Of a stretch of 64,000 bases of DNA, positions 54,157-63,449 are shown one piece after another (the first letter of the stretch is position 1; every line of letters begins with the position of its first letter). The notes under the pieces were generated by a model. It searched no databases, had not been told where the DNA came from, and worked only from the letters and a program-made list of their open reading frames with translations. A program made the translations under genes and the position numbers. This stretch comes from Methanomethylovorans sp041447285. GTDB lineage: Archaea > Halobacteriota > Methanosarcinia > Methanosarcinales > Methanosarcinaceae. The DNA is taken from contig NZ_JBGMEB010000020.1 in NCBI RefSeq assembly GCF_041447285.1, forward strand, positions 24,310 through 88,309. Direction: 5' to 3'.

Positions 54157-55830
54157 ATGAAAAATAAATGGTGTATAATTCTAATAATCTTCCTCTTTGT
54201 AGGAATGACAGCAGCAGAGCCTGTTTCCGGAAATATTAGTTCACTTCAATTGATCAACTTAATTCATTCGGAGAATGGCTTCATAATACATTCTCCCGAG
54301 TGGAGTTCAGATGGAAGATACTTAATTTTTGGATCATTCAATCAGATATCCATGGCGGAATCCATTAACAAACACTACCTATTAGATTTCCAAAATCAAA
54401 CATTTGGAGAGATCGACTATGGTATAACCGAAGAAGAAAGTAATTATATGTCACCGGGAATTAGCTGGATTCCAGGCAATAATAAAACATATTTTTCTGT
54501 ATCAAAACGAGGTGGTCGTGGTGAGTTTGGAGGAAACACTGTAATTTGCAATCCGGATGGCACTGATATGAGAACAATAGGTTCTTCTGATACTACTACT
54601 CTATCCGATGTAATATCTAATCTAGGAAGAGAAATTGTATACGGCGATCTTACTTATAGTCCAGATTATAAAAAATTAACTTTCATCTATGAGGATTCAG
54701 AAAACTATTTTGGCAATATCTGGATAGAGAACCTGGATGGAACTGAAGCATTTGAACTGCAGGCAAATGCAAATACACTTATGTGGTATAATTCAACTGT
54801 TGTAATTTGTCAATTACAAAATGGAAACATAATCATAAAAGATATCAATGGAAATAATATCAGGATACTTACTTCTCCTAATGCGGGAGAAGAATATAGC
54901 CTCTGCTCGATAAGCCCTGATCGGAAGAAAATAGTCGCAGGTTCGAGATTAGAAAATGATGATGAATATCAACCTTATCTTTCTAATATTGATGGGTCAG
55001 AATCATTGAAAATAGACCAATCAAATATTGAGTTCTTAGATGAAACACAATTTGAATTTGGTATCTGGCAGCCGAATGGATCTACTATGCTATTAAATGA
55101 GAATGGAGATCTATATGTAATAGAGGGAACTGAAAATAATAAGCGGTTATTGTATAAAGGCAACGCAACTCATCCTCAATGGTTCCCTGATGGCAACAAG
55201 GTCCTTTTTACTGAAAATGGGAATCAGCTCTATTCAATAGATCTCGATGGAACACATCTTCTGCATATTACAGATATCGGATTGACAACACATTTCATCT
55301 GGGAGATCTACGCTTTTAAGCAGGCATCAATTAGTCCATCCGGAAAAACTATTGCATTTACCTCTGCAATCAGCGAGGACGGTAAAATTATTGATCATGA
55401 GCCTTCGATCGAATCTAGGAAATTTATCGAAGCACCGCTTTTTACTATTAATTCTGATGGAACTAACCTTACTCAAATAACTCCAGCTATAAAAGGCAGA
55501 TATGATTTTGTAGAAGGATGGAGCCCGGACAGCAAGATACTTACAGCATCCACTACCCATTTCAATAACGATGAAACTATATTTGGTAGTTCCTATCTCA
55601 TTTCATTGGATGGAACAAATTTAACAGATGGCTGGAAAGAAATGTCTGTAAGTGAAATACTTGGCAATGAGAATAAAGTCCAGCTTAACAACAGCAGTCA
55701 GGCCAGTGCAAAGGACATCGAGGATAAAGAAGTATCTAAGGAGCAAAATCCTCCCAGATCGCCTGCATTTCAGCTGACAGACCTGCTTGTTTGTACTATT
55801 TGCGTATGCTTACTGAAACGGAGGAAATGA
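54157..55830 (+). CDS. Secreted PD40 beta-propeller protein B3
   Basis: 557 residues from ATG 54157 (GGTGA site). Same layout as B1: signal peptide ending MTAAEP, blades EWSSDGRYLIFGS, YSPDYKKLTFIY, WFPDGNKVLFTE, SPSGKTIAFTSA, tail SPAFQLTDLLVCTICVCLL. Follows A2 as B1 follows A1, so the A-B order was duplicated as a block. Last gene before the next motif-bearing promoter. Confidence 0.8.
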   Translation: MKNKWCIILIIFLFVGMTAAEPVSGNISSLQLINLIHSENGFIIHSPEWSSDGRYLIFGSFNQISMAESINKHYLLDFQNQTFGEIDYGITEEESNYMSPGISWIPGNNKTYFSVSKRGGRGEFGGNTVICNPDGTDMRTIGSSDTTTLSDVISNLGREIVYGDLTYSPDYKKLTFIYEDSENYFGNIWIENLDGTEAFELQANANTLMWYNSTVVICQLQNGNIIIKDINGNNIRILTSPNAGEEYSLCSISPDRKKIVAGSRLENDDEYQPYLSNIDGSESLKIDQSNIEFLDETQFEFGIWQPNGSTMLLNENGDLYVIEGTENNKRLLYKGNATHPQWFPDGNKVLFTENGNQLYSIDLDGTHLLHITDIGLTTHFIWEIYAFKQASISPSGKTIAFTSAISEDGKIIDHEPSIESRKFIEAPLFTINSDGTNLTQITPAIKGRYDFVEGWSPDSKILTASTTHFNNDETIFGSSYLISLDGTNLTDGWKEMSVSEILGNENKVQLNNSSQASAKDIEDKEVSKEQNPPRSPAFQLTDLLVCTICVCLLKRRK

Positions 55831-55904
55831 TCGTATAGTTTAGCGAATTCTGGATGAATCTCATAAAAGCATTGAGAATCTTAAAATTAATTTTTTCCCG
55901 ATAA

Positions 55905-55940
55905 CAGTTCATTCAATGGCCATAATGAATAAATAAAATG
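55905..55940 (+). promoter_or_regulatory. Island promoter motif, copy 7
   Basis: CAGTTC, ATTCAATGGCCATAAT and TATA-like GAATAAATAAAA. It is placed to drive permease pair 3, the NEW3 protein and the only ATPase. Confidence 0.65.
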
Positions 55941-55997
55941 CAAATGAATAAGAAAGAAACACATTGGAATAATTTAAGAAAAGGTGGAAGATATCGA

Positions 55998-56156
55998 ATG
56001 AGGGATTTAATAGAAAGTAAAATAGAAAGTTGCCTGGCAAAAAAATCGATTCCTCATATTCGAAAAATGATCTCTAAACCCATATCAGCAAGTTATCTGT
56101 TTCATTTTATCAACAGATCGTTTGCACAAAAATGCAATGTATTTATGAGGAAATAG
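55998..56156 (+). CDS. Possible small basic protein, 52 aa
   Basis: A frame starting MRDLIESKIESCLAKKS ends 1 bp before the next permease gene and has GGAAG upstream. The longer frame from 55938 would begin inside the promoter. The product is basic with no membrane helix. It could equally be untranslated leader. Confidence 0.3.
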   Translation: MRDLIESKIESCLAKKSIPHIRKMISKPISASYLFHFINRSFAQKCNVFMRK

Positions 56157-56157
56157 A

Positions 56158-57045
56158 ATGAAGCTAAATACTGCGAATATATTAACATTAGCCCAGAAAG
56201 AGTTTGCTGATAATGTATACAGCACACGGTTCCGAGTACTGCTTGCATTAGTAATAGTAATTCTTTTATCCGGTAGTATCAGTGATGTAGAAAACCAATC
56301 TAATATCTTCGAAGAGGGTTCATTTATTACTGTATATACAATGGGTACATTCTTGCCCATTTTAGGACTTGCCCTTGGATATGATGCAATCGTTAAAGAA
56401 AAAGTATCTGATTCTTTGAATACGCTTCTGACACATCCTGTATTTCGGGATAACATTATTCTAGGCAAGATCACTGGAGGTTTCCTTACACTTGCTTTAG
56501 TGATCATCCTGTCAATCATATCTTCAATAGGAGTGACCCTTGTACTGACAGGGATCCCGGTCAGCATGACAGAGATCAATCGAATAATTGTATTTTCCTT
56601 CGTTTCTTTCATTTACATATCAGTGTTTTTCGCTCTGGGAGTGCTGTTCTCAGTAGTATTTAATAATCCTGCAAAATCATTTATCACAGGTATCGTTTTA
56701 TGGGCAGTATTTATCCTTGCATTCGGACAGATAACTGCATTAATAGCTTCCGTTACGACAGGTGAAGTTCTTTACAGCGAAAATGAGGAGCATGCTCAGA
56801 TAGTAGACCAAAAATTACAGTACCTATCTCCTCTCAATCATTATTTCCAGGCAGTGGCTGGAATTAGCATATCGTATGATGAAGAAGATCTAAAGACCAG
56901 TACAGGATTATTCGATATGAGTCATTCATTAGGACAATGGTTGAATGACTATTGGACAAATATTGTATTACTTGCAATAGTACCCTTTTTGCTTATCATA
57001 TCATCTCTATTGATCTTTATAAAACAGGATATAACGAGGGGATAA
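56158..57045 (+). CDS. ABC-2 permease, pair 3 first subunit
   Basis: 295 residues, about six helices: LAQKEFADNVYSTRFRVLL, GYDAIVKEKVSDSLNTLLTH then VFRDNIILGK, end FIKQDITRG. GAGGAAAT before the ATG. Most like the first subunit of pair 1. Next subunit 3 bp away. Confidence 0.85.
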   Translation: MKLNTANILTLAQKEFADNVYSTRFRVLLALVIVILLSGSISDVENQSNIFEEGSFITVYTMGTFLPILGLALGYDAIVKEKVSDSLNTLLTHPVFRDNIILGKITGGFLTLALVIILSIISSIGVTLVLTGIPVSMTEINRIIVFSFVSFIYISVFFALGVLFSVVFNNPAKSFITGIVLWAVFILAFGQITALIASVTTGEVLYSENEEHAQIVDQKLQYLSPLNHYFQAVAGISISYDEEDLKTSTGLFDMSHSLGQWLNDYWTNIVLLAIVPFLLIISSLLIFIKQDITRG

Positions 57046-57048
57046 AGC

Positions 57049-57912
57049 ATGAATGTAAATTTCCGAAATGCAATGACAATAGCCCAAAAGGAATTTGCAG
57101 ATAACCTTTGGAGTCCCATATTCTTAATCCTGTTAGCATCATTCAGCCTGATCACTATAGCTTCCTGTTATCAGTATGGAGTTATTGCAACGAATTTTGT
57201 AGGAATGATGGACAGCCTTATGCCAGGGATTTTACGAGGTCTGTTCTTTTTTACATCTACCTTGTCCCAATTTATACCGCTATTTGGCATTGCTTTAAGC
57301 TTTGATACACTTCTGCGAGAAGAAAAGTCAGGTTCTATGAACGTGCTTTTGACTCATCCTGTCTACAGGGATAATATTATAACAGGAAAGATACTGGGAG
57401 CCATGATGTCATTATTACTTGTAATTGCAGTATCAATGGCATTATCCATTGGAACCCTGATTATGTTCATCGGTGAAGAGATAACATTATTTGAGATCTC
57501 ACGAATTGCCCTGTATTTCATTTTTGCATACCTGTATTCGATTATCTTCCTGGGAGCTGGACTTTTTATCTCGATAATTGTGAAGAACACATCAGACTCA
57601 CTTATCTATAACATAGTGGTTTGGCTGTTCTTTACTATCGCATATTCTGATGTGATAAGAGCTGTACTGTATGTTTTCGAAATCCAGATAGTAGATGCAG
57701 ATGGAAATTTATCAGTTATCTTCCAACAGTTATTAGGAATAGCACCAGCGTATCACTATCAGCAATTGGTCAATGGACTCTTTGATGTCAGCCAGACCAT
57801 TACATATGTGCTTTCTAACTTCTGGATGGACCTTACAATATTGGTTGTAGTTCCGATTGTTCTGCTTGTTCTATCATTCATAGCATTTCTGAGGAAGGAT
57901 ATCACATTATGA
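57049..57912 (+). CDS. ABC-2 permease, pair 3 second subunit
   Basis: 287 residues, about six helices: AQKEFADNLWSPIFLILL, SFDTLLREEKSGSMNVLLTH then VYRDNIITGK, end FIAFLRKDITL. In the same transcript as the NEW3 protein and ATPase, so this pair is the most likely direct partner of that ATPase. Confidence 0.86.
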   Translation: MNVNFRNAMTIAQKEFADNLWSPIFLILLASFSLITIASCYQYGVIATNFVGMMDSLMPGILRGLFFFTSTLSQFIPLFGIALSFDTLLREEKSGSMNVLLTHPVYRDNIITGKILGAMMSLLLVIAVSMALSIGTLIMFIGEEITLFEISRIALYFIFAYLYSIIFLGAGLFISIIVKNTSDSLIYNIVVWLFFTIAYSDVIRAVLYVFEIQIVDADGNLSVIFQQLLGIAPAYHYQQLVNGLFDVSQTITYVLSNFWMDLTILVVVPIVLLVLSFIAFLRKDITL

Positions 57913-57967
57913 TGAAAATGATTTAGGAGCAAACATAGCATGTCAATGAGATCAGGGAGATAAAATA

Positions 57968-58387
57968 ATGAAAAGATCATACATACTTTCTTTCGCTGCT
58001 GTCATAATTGCACTGATCATTATCAGCTGCGTTGCTGTCCCATTTATATTCATGGGAAAGCCAGATCCTCTTTTTTCAATGAAGAATAAAGATACTATTT
58101 CTCATAAGGTCATGGTAGAAATATTGGATTCTAAAAACAATTCAATATTCAAAGAAGTATACGTAATGGACCCTGATTCTGAGATCTCTCAATCAAAATC
58201 CACATGGTTACTGTTACAGCTTTCCTTCCCTCCGGGAGATAGCAAAGATACCACAATAAAAGTAACAGTAGATGATAATCTCACTGAAGAAAACCAAACA
58301 GATTTGCAATTGTGGAGTATGTTTGATATAACATTGTTTGATGAAAATGAAGAATCAGACATTTCTCTGGGAGTAATAGCAGTTTGA
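57968..58387 (+). CDS. Membrane-anchored protein, paralogue of the protein at 41637
   Basis: 139 residues: N-terminal helix (about 6-30), then a beta domain with KNKDTISHKVMVEILDS and VYVMDPDSEI. No family is known to me. Its position inside the ABC transcript suggests an accessory outer subunit; that is inference. Confidence 0.6.
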   Translation: MKRSYILSFAAVIIALIIISCVAVPFIFMGKPDPLFSMKNKDTISHKVMVEILDSKNNSIFKEVYVMDPDSEISQSKSTWLLLQLSFPPGDSKDTTIKVTVDDNLTEENQTDLQLWSMFDITLFDENEESDISLGVIAV

Positions 58388-58433
58388 TTTAACAATGGTC
58401 ATAGGGAACAGCCCTTCAGCAAAAAGTGGTGCA

Positions 58434-59642
58434 ATGAAAAATACAAAAATTCTCATCAAAATTACAGGAATTGCCCTGATATTCGTTCTAATGGTAATTC
58501 CTTGTGTCAGTGCAGACTATTCATCAGTAGCAGTAATTAACCAGATTACTGGAAAGGTAGTATATCCCGGAGATTCTGTTGAATTTCCCATAACCGTAGA
58601 AAGCTGTTATAATGACAGTGACGATGCATGGTGCAATATGGTTGTAAAAGATGTGCCTCTGGGATGGAGTGCAGGTTTCTATGAGGACAATGATCAGATT
58701 ACGAATTTACTATTCCCTGAAGACAACAATCAACCCGAAGATATTGTATTGAGAGTTAATGTTCCTTCAAATACATCAAGTGGTGCTTATTCTATCTGGG
58801 CTGAGTTCAAACCTGATGATGGTGACACAATTTCCAGAGAGTTTACCGTAACAGTAGATACAAATGCTGAACCAAATCTGGATCTTTATTCAGCTACTCC
58901 TGGTATGGAAACACGCTCAACTGATACTGTAGAGTATATTGCAACTCTTGTTAACAAATATGACCATCGGGTAACTGTTTCCTTAAACGCAATCGGAAAC
59001 CCGGAAGACTGGAGCATTCAGTTCCTTCAGGAAATAGATGATGAAGATTACAGACAGACAAAATTATCAGTTGCTGCTGATTCTGAACAGCAGTTCATTG
59101 TAAAGGTCAAACCATCTCAAAATGCAACTGATGGAGTTTATCCCTTTGAAATCCAGGCAATACCCGAAAATGGGAAAAATGGTGTTTCAATGGGACTTGA
59201 CCTTACCATCAACAATGGTCTGGAAGAAGAAGAAATGCTCACTATATCCCAGAGTACGAGTAGCATTGCTCTTAATCCGGGTTCTTCTAAGGAGATCTAT
59301 GTTACTTTAAGAAACTCAGGAGATGAAACACTCAATAATGTGGAACTGAAAGTGCAGGAAGTGACAGGACTTACAACGGAAGTTAGAAGTTTTGGCACTA
59401 TAGATGAACTCGAAGCAGGAGAATCCTGGGATACATCTATCGAAATAACAGCCAGAGCTGATGCAAGTCCGGGCACGAAAGAGCTGCTTATGCGAGCAGT
59501 TAGTGATGAAGCTCAGAGTAAGGATGGTTCAGTAGAAGTAACAATTGAAAAATCCAGTAGTAGCGGATTTATAGGGATTGGGTTAGTATTTGCTGCTATT
59601 GTTTTATTATTAATAGTAATTTCAAAGTTCGGAAGGAGATAA
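58434..59642 (+). CDS. NEW3-domain membrane protein of the ABC-2 system
   Basis: About 402 residues from MKNTKILIKITG (GTGGTG upstream; a longer start at 58395 is possible). Signal peptide to about residue 26, then three Ig-like repeats of NEW3/CARDB type (VVYPGDSVEFPITVE, YIATLVNKYDHRVTVSLNAI, LNPGSSKEIYVTLRNSGDET), and a C-terminal helix IGIGLVFAAIVLLLIVISKF with basic end. Such proteins lie next to ABC-2 exporters in many archaea and may bind substrate. Stop is 2 bp before the ATPase. Confidence 0.75.
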   Translation: MKNTKILIKITGIALIFVLMVIPCVSADYSSVAVINQITGKVVYPGDSVEFPITVESCYNDSDDAWCNMVVKDVPLGWSAGFYEDNDQITNLLFPEDNNQPEDIVLRVNVPSNTSSGAYSIWAEFKPDDGDTISREFTVTVDTNAEPNLDLYSATPGMETRSTDTVEYIATLVNKYDHRVTVSLNAIGNPEDWSIQFLQEIDDEDYRQTKLSVAADSEQQFIVKVKPSQNATDGVYPFEIQAIPENGKNGVSMGLDLTINNGLEEEEMLTISQSTSSIALNPGSSKEIYVTLRNSGDETLNNVELKVQEVTGLTTEVRSFGTIDELEAGESWDTSIEITARADASPGTKELLMRAVSDEAQSKDGSVEVTIEKSSSSGFIGIGLVFAAIVLLLIVISKFGRR

Positions 59643-59644
59643 TT

Positions 59645-60613
59645 ATGGATAACAAGGTAGCTAATGAAAATGTGATCGAACTCAAAGGTCTAACGAAAAA
59701 GTTCGGAAAACATAACGAGAGAACAGCTGTTGATTCACTTAACCTTGAAGTGAAGAAAGGTGAAGTATTTGGATTTGTAGGACCTAATGGTGCAGGCAAG
59801 ACCACTACGATGAAGATGATGATCGGATTGCTTGAGCCTACTTCCGGTAGTGGTAAAGTTGCAGGATTTGATATTGTAAGGGAAGTGATCAATATCCGTG
59901 AAGCCACAGGTGTGCTTCCTGAACCTGCAGGATTCTACGATCATCTTACAGCTCGGCAGAACCTAAGGTTCTATGCCAAACTATACGATATTGAACCTGA
60001 GGTGAGGGAAAAAAGGATCGTTGACCTGCTGAACCTTGTAGGTCTGGAAAAAGCCATCGATCAGAAGATAGGAGGATTCTCCACAGGTATGCGTAAGAGA
60101 TTTGGTCTTGCCCAGGCTTTGATCAATGAACCATCTATCTTATTCCTTGACGAGCCTACAAGTGGTATTGATCCTCTTGGTGCTCAGATGATGAGAGATC
60201 TCATTAAAGACCTTAAAAAGAATAAAGGAGTTACTGTTTTTCTGAGTTCTCATTCCATGGAGGAAGTCGAAGAGATCTGTGACCGAATAGCAATTGTAGC
60301 GAAAGGCAAATTGCTTGCTGTAGGATCTGTGGAAGAATTAAGGGATATTGTACGTGAAAAGGAAGGAGTGAACTATCTCCTTGAAGTGCAGGATATTCCA
60401 TTATCTGAAGCTATTGATGCTATAAAGAGCATAAATGGAGTACAGGTCACTGACACCCAGAATAGTGTTTTGCACGTACACACAAATAACATGCCACGCA
60501 GCGAAATTGCAAAAAGTGTAAAGAATGCAGGTGGAACAATCTCAATGTTCGAAGAAGAGGAAATGAACCTGCAGAAACTGTTCCTTAAGATAGTTGAAGG
60601 GGTGAAGGTTTAG
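59645..60613 (+). CDS. ABC-2 type transporter ATPase
   Basis: 322 residues. Walker A GPNGAGKTT (about residues 45-53), Q-loop region GVLPEPAGFYDHLTARQNL, signature FSTGMRKRFGLAQAL, Walker B ILFLDEP, switch His in SSHSMEE. A C-terminal regulatory extension of about 90 residues (DUF4162-like) is present. GAAGGAG before the ATG. It is the only ATPase encoded near the six permeases, so I infer it serves all three pairs. Confidence 0.92.
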   Translation: MDNKVANENVIELKGLTKKFGKHNERTAVDSLNLEVKKGEVFGFVGPNGAGKTTTMKMMIGLLEPTSGSGKVAGFDIVREVINIREATGVLPEPAGFYDHLTARQNLRFYAKLYDIEPEVREKRIVDLLNLVGLEKAIDQKIGGFSTGMRKRFGLAQALINEPSILFLDEPTSGIDPLGAQMMRDLIKDLKKNKGVTVFLSSHSMEEVEEICDRIAIVAKGKLLAVGSVEELRDIVREKEGVNYLLEVQDIPLSEAIDAIKSINGVQVTDTQNSVLHVHTNNMPRSEIAKSVKNAGGTISMFEEEEMNLQKLFLKIVEGVKV

Positions 60614-60663
60614 CTCTCTTTTCAAATCTCTACATTTAATAAATCGAGCCAAAAGAGAGTATT

Positions 60664-61119
60664 ATGTCAAAAATTGAGATAAAAATTATCGAAACTGTTG
60701 GTGGTCTTGTCGGAGTAGTATTGTACATCATCTATGTTTTTTTGGGATTTGTTTTTGGATCTGATCTTTTGAACATGGGCTTCATTAGCGAATGGTTGAT
60801 CATTGGCCCGCTTCCCTTCTTTATAATTGGTTCGCATTATATTGTTGCCGGAAGTTCAATTGATGAAAAAAAGAGAAAAGATGATGAGATCAGTATCAAG
60901 AGCATCATGATCGGATTTTTGATGTGGTTGGCTGTTGCGATCGGATTGTTTATTGTGAAAAGTACAATGAGTGTAACTATTTTTTCAGCTGCAGGACTTA
61001 TCTTTATGGTATTGGTATACATATATCTTAAAAGCAAATTACCAGAATCTGAAAAATTCAAAGGATTCCCGATAATGTACAGCATTATAATTGCACTAAT
61101 AGTGTTTTATGTTTTTTGA
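60664..61119 (+). CDS. Four-to-five-helix membrane protein (paralogue C)
   Basis: 151 residues with the same outline as the proteins at 33285 and 36279: WLIIGPLPFFIIGSHYI parallels WIMYGP-xx-F-xLASCHYL, DDEISIKSIMIG parallels DDKISIxSNVIG, and KSKLPESEKFKGF parallels RSRLAETQRSKEF. Function unknown. It closes the ABC transcript. Confidence 0.65.
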   Translation: MSKIEIKIIETVGGLVGVVLYIIYVFLGFVFGSDLLNMGFISEWLIIGPLPFFIIGSHYIVAGSSIDEKKRKDDEISIKSIMIGFLMWLAVAIGLFIVKSTMSVTIFSAAGLIFMVLVYIYLKSKLPESEKFKGFPIMYSIIIALIVFYVF

Positions 61120-61421
61120 AATTGAAATCTTATTTTTTGTTTCAGAGCATTTTAGTACATTATCAACTTTAATTTTAATTAATAGTTTTCAAATTTAAGG
61201 ACGAAATCGACTTGAAATTGAGTCTACATTTTTGATAAAAACTTTTGAGTGATTTACTTCAATTGTTGCTATTAACTATTCCTTTAAAAATGTCACAATA
61301 TTAGGCATTAAACTATCCTTCTAAGCATTATTAATTCAATATATGCACTATTTTTAGAATATAGAGTTTAAATTCAATACTAAAATTCGCGTAAAACTAC
61401 GTATTTATTGCCAACTCCTCA
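61120..61421. other. AT-rich intergenic region
   Basis: 302 bp at the end of the island between convergent genes. It contains many short A/T runs and no frame or clear hairpin. Confidence 0.4.
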
Positions 61422-63203
61422 TTATTTGTATTCAGTACTCAACAGAATAGTATTCTCTTCCATTCTTGGCCAATTTCGGGATGAAGGCCTGTGCATAGAT
61501 CTATTTGGAGTAGCATCTTTAAATTCCATACCGTAAAAACGTTTGTAGAAGTCATTTGCTTCTTTTTTAATATCAACGCCAAGTTTCCCGGGATACATTT
61601 TATCGGTTATGTAAAGTAAACCAAGTATCCAGCGCGGACTTCCAAAATCCCAGGAAGTTGGTATTGCATAAACTCTTTGTTCTACTACTGCATCAGGCTC
61701 AATGTCATATTGCCGACAGAGACTATAAAATTCGTAAAGTGGACGTGAAAGTGTTCCTGAAATGAAAATAGTTTTTGGATTATGTTGATTAATGAAATTA
61801 GGATGAACATTAATGCCAGGTTTTCCATCCCTATCAAGCAATTTATTGATACTGTACCCTCCAGCAAAGTCCACAAGATTGTTTTCCATTCTCCCTGCAT
61901 TAAGAGCAAACAAAGGTGAACTCATACAGTAATACACAGAATGACCCTCATTTTCTGCTATGACACTATATACCAATTCCAGGCGTTTTTTTATGAAAGA
62001 GATAAGTTCTTCTCCCTTACGTTCCAAACCTGCTTTGCTGGCAATCAGCCTGATGAATTTAAGATAAGAACATGGATGTTGTGTCATGGACTCTATTTTT
62101 AAAAGAGTTGCATTGTCAGCGATGCTTTTCCATAAATTCAGTAAGACTTTATCATCGGATACGCCTAAACATGTAAGAACTGAATGGACCATCCCACAAG
62201 CACGGGTAATCCTATATCCTCTAAATCCAATCTCATCATATTTCATGGATGGTATTCTTTTAACTGGAACTTTATAACCACATTTGCATGTGTATTCTGT
62301 CCATGGTTTTAAAAGCGTGGAGCCCATAGGTCCATGGTATTCTCTTTCTACCAGAAGCCTCCCGCATTGAGGACAATATGTATGTAACATTTCAGTTCCA
62401 GGAGAATTAAATAAGTAGACATGGCCTACATGTTCACTTAACTTTTTACATAACCTTTCAGCTTCTCCCACTGATGGTTCAAGCTCAAAGGATACATCCC
62501 CGAAGGGTATGAATCTCATTATTTGCATAGGGATTATTGAAGATATGTCTGATAGTGTCTTAGCAACATTTACAATTTCATCTTCATTTCCTCTATAATA
62601 CACAACAGATGCTTCAACATGCACACCCATTCCAATAAGAGTAGCAATATTACGAAAAACAGGGTCTGATGATGAAACCCCGCATACTCTGTAGCTGCGG
62701 TTGGAAAATCCTTTTATTCCAACACTTACGAAATCTAACAGATTTCCAAGCTCTTTAAGTGCCTTATCTGTAAAATAACAGTTAGTAGAGCAACCAATTA
62801 GTAAATCATGTTCTTTTGCCAAGGTTGCCAGTTCCTTAAACAAGTAATAATTAGCAGCTGGCTCGTTAAGCATTGAAACAACACCTATACAGTCTTGCTG
62901 CAACGCTATTGATATTACCTGAGACGGGCTAAGATTTGGCCAGTCAAGTGATCTGTTTGATGATAATAATCTTGTAACACACCCTGGGCATCGGAAATTA
63001 CATCCATTACTGAAAACTTGAAGGAATTTCCCCGAAGGATAATAGTGAAGAATAGGAACTGTCTCTATTGATATTGGATCGGCTTTCAGATATCCTATAT
63101 TAGGATTTTGAAGGACGACATTACCATCGCTAATGTACGTGCCACACCGACCATTGCTGTGTCCATTTATGTCACAGCCAATTTCACATACGTTACACTT
63201 CAT
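61422..63203 (-). CDS. Radical SAM protein fused to a periplasmic-binding-protein-like domain
   Basis: 593 residues. The N-terminus resembles PflA-like/AmmeMemoRadiSam proteins, with four Cys (CNVCEIGCDINGHSNGRCG). The radical SAM motif CNFRCPGC has Cys 68, 72 and 75. A zinc-ribbon-like insert (YCPQCG ... CKCG) lies near 280-320. From about residue 410, YYCMSSPLFALNAGRMENNL and HNPKTIFISG look like the BtuF/FepB type of substrate-binding domain. No signal peptide exists, so the binding domain must be cytosolic. A metal or cofactor role is inferred. It is preceded by a small gene 27 bp upstream. Confidence 0.78.
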   Translation of the reverse strand: MKCNVCEIGCDINGHSNGRCGTYISDGNVVLQNPNIGYLKADPISIETVPILHYYPSGKFLQVFSNGCNFRCPGCVTRLLSSNRSLDWPNLSPSQVISIALQQDCIGVVSMLNEPAANYYLFKELATLAKEHDLLIGCSTNCYFTDKALKELGNLLDFVSVGIKGFSNRSYRVCGVSSSDPVFRNIATLIGMGVHVEASVVYYRGNEDEIVNVAKTLSDISSIIPMQIMRFIPFGDVSFELEPSVGEAERLCKKLSEHVGHVYLFNSPGTEMLHTYCPQCGRLLVEREYHGPMGSTLLKPWTEYTCKCGYKVPVKRIPSMKYDEIGFRGYRITRACGMVHSVLTCLGVSDDKVLLNLWKSIADNATLLKIESMTQHPCSYLKFIRLIASKAGLERKGEELISFIKKRLELVYSVIAENEGHSVYYCMSSPLFALNAGRMENNLVDFAGGYSINKLLDRDGKPGINVHPNFINQHNPKTIFISGTLSRPLYEFYSLCRQYDIEPDAVVEQRVYAIPTSWDFGSPRWILGLLYITDKMYPGKLGVDIKKEANDFYKRFYGMEFKDATPNRSMHRPSSRNWPRMEENTILLSTEYK

Positions 63204-63230
63204 TATTGTCCCTTCTTTCGTCCTCCTTTA

Positions 63231-63449
63231 CTATGTATTTCGCATATTCTGCATGATGGGGTGTTCTAGTTTACAAGAACTGTCATGGGGTACAACATCT
63301 GTGCTTTTATTGTACCCCTTTTTTGCTCCTGTCCTGAGGGTCTCTACCTCTCTCAATCCACATAAATGCAGGCTGGGCATCATTTTCACTATACGTTTTG
63401 TGGAAACATATGTGCCTCTATCTTTTAGGATAAGAAGGTAATTCGCCAC
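63231..63449 (-). CDS. Small protein, 72 aa, upstream of the radical SAM gene
   Basis: GTG 63449 follows a perfect AGGAGGT at correct spacing, strong support for translation. The product is basic with two Cys (LHLCGLRE, DSSCKLEH). It is probably cotranscribed with the radical SAM gene. No family is recognised; it could be a partner or a modified-peptide precursor, but nothing in its sequence proves either. Confidence 0.6.
   Translation of the reverse strand: MANYLLILKDRGTYVSTKRIVKMMPSLHLCGLREVETLRTGAKKGYNKSTDVVPHDSSCKLEHPIMQNMRNT

Noticed and set aside
55938..55997. Upstream extension of the small frame before permease pair 3
   Set aside because: Its ATG lies within the TATA region of motif copy 7, before any plausible transcription start.
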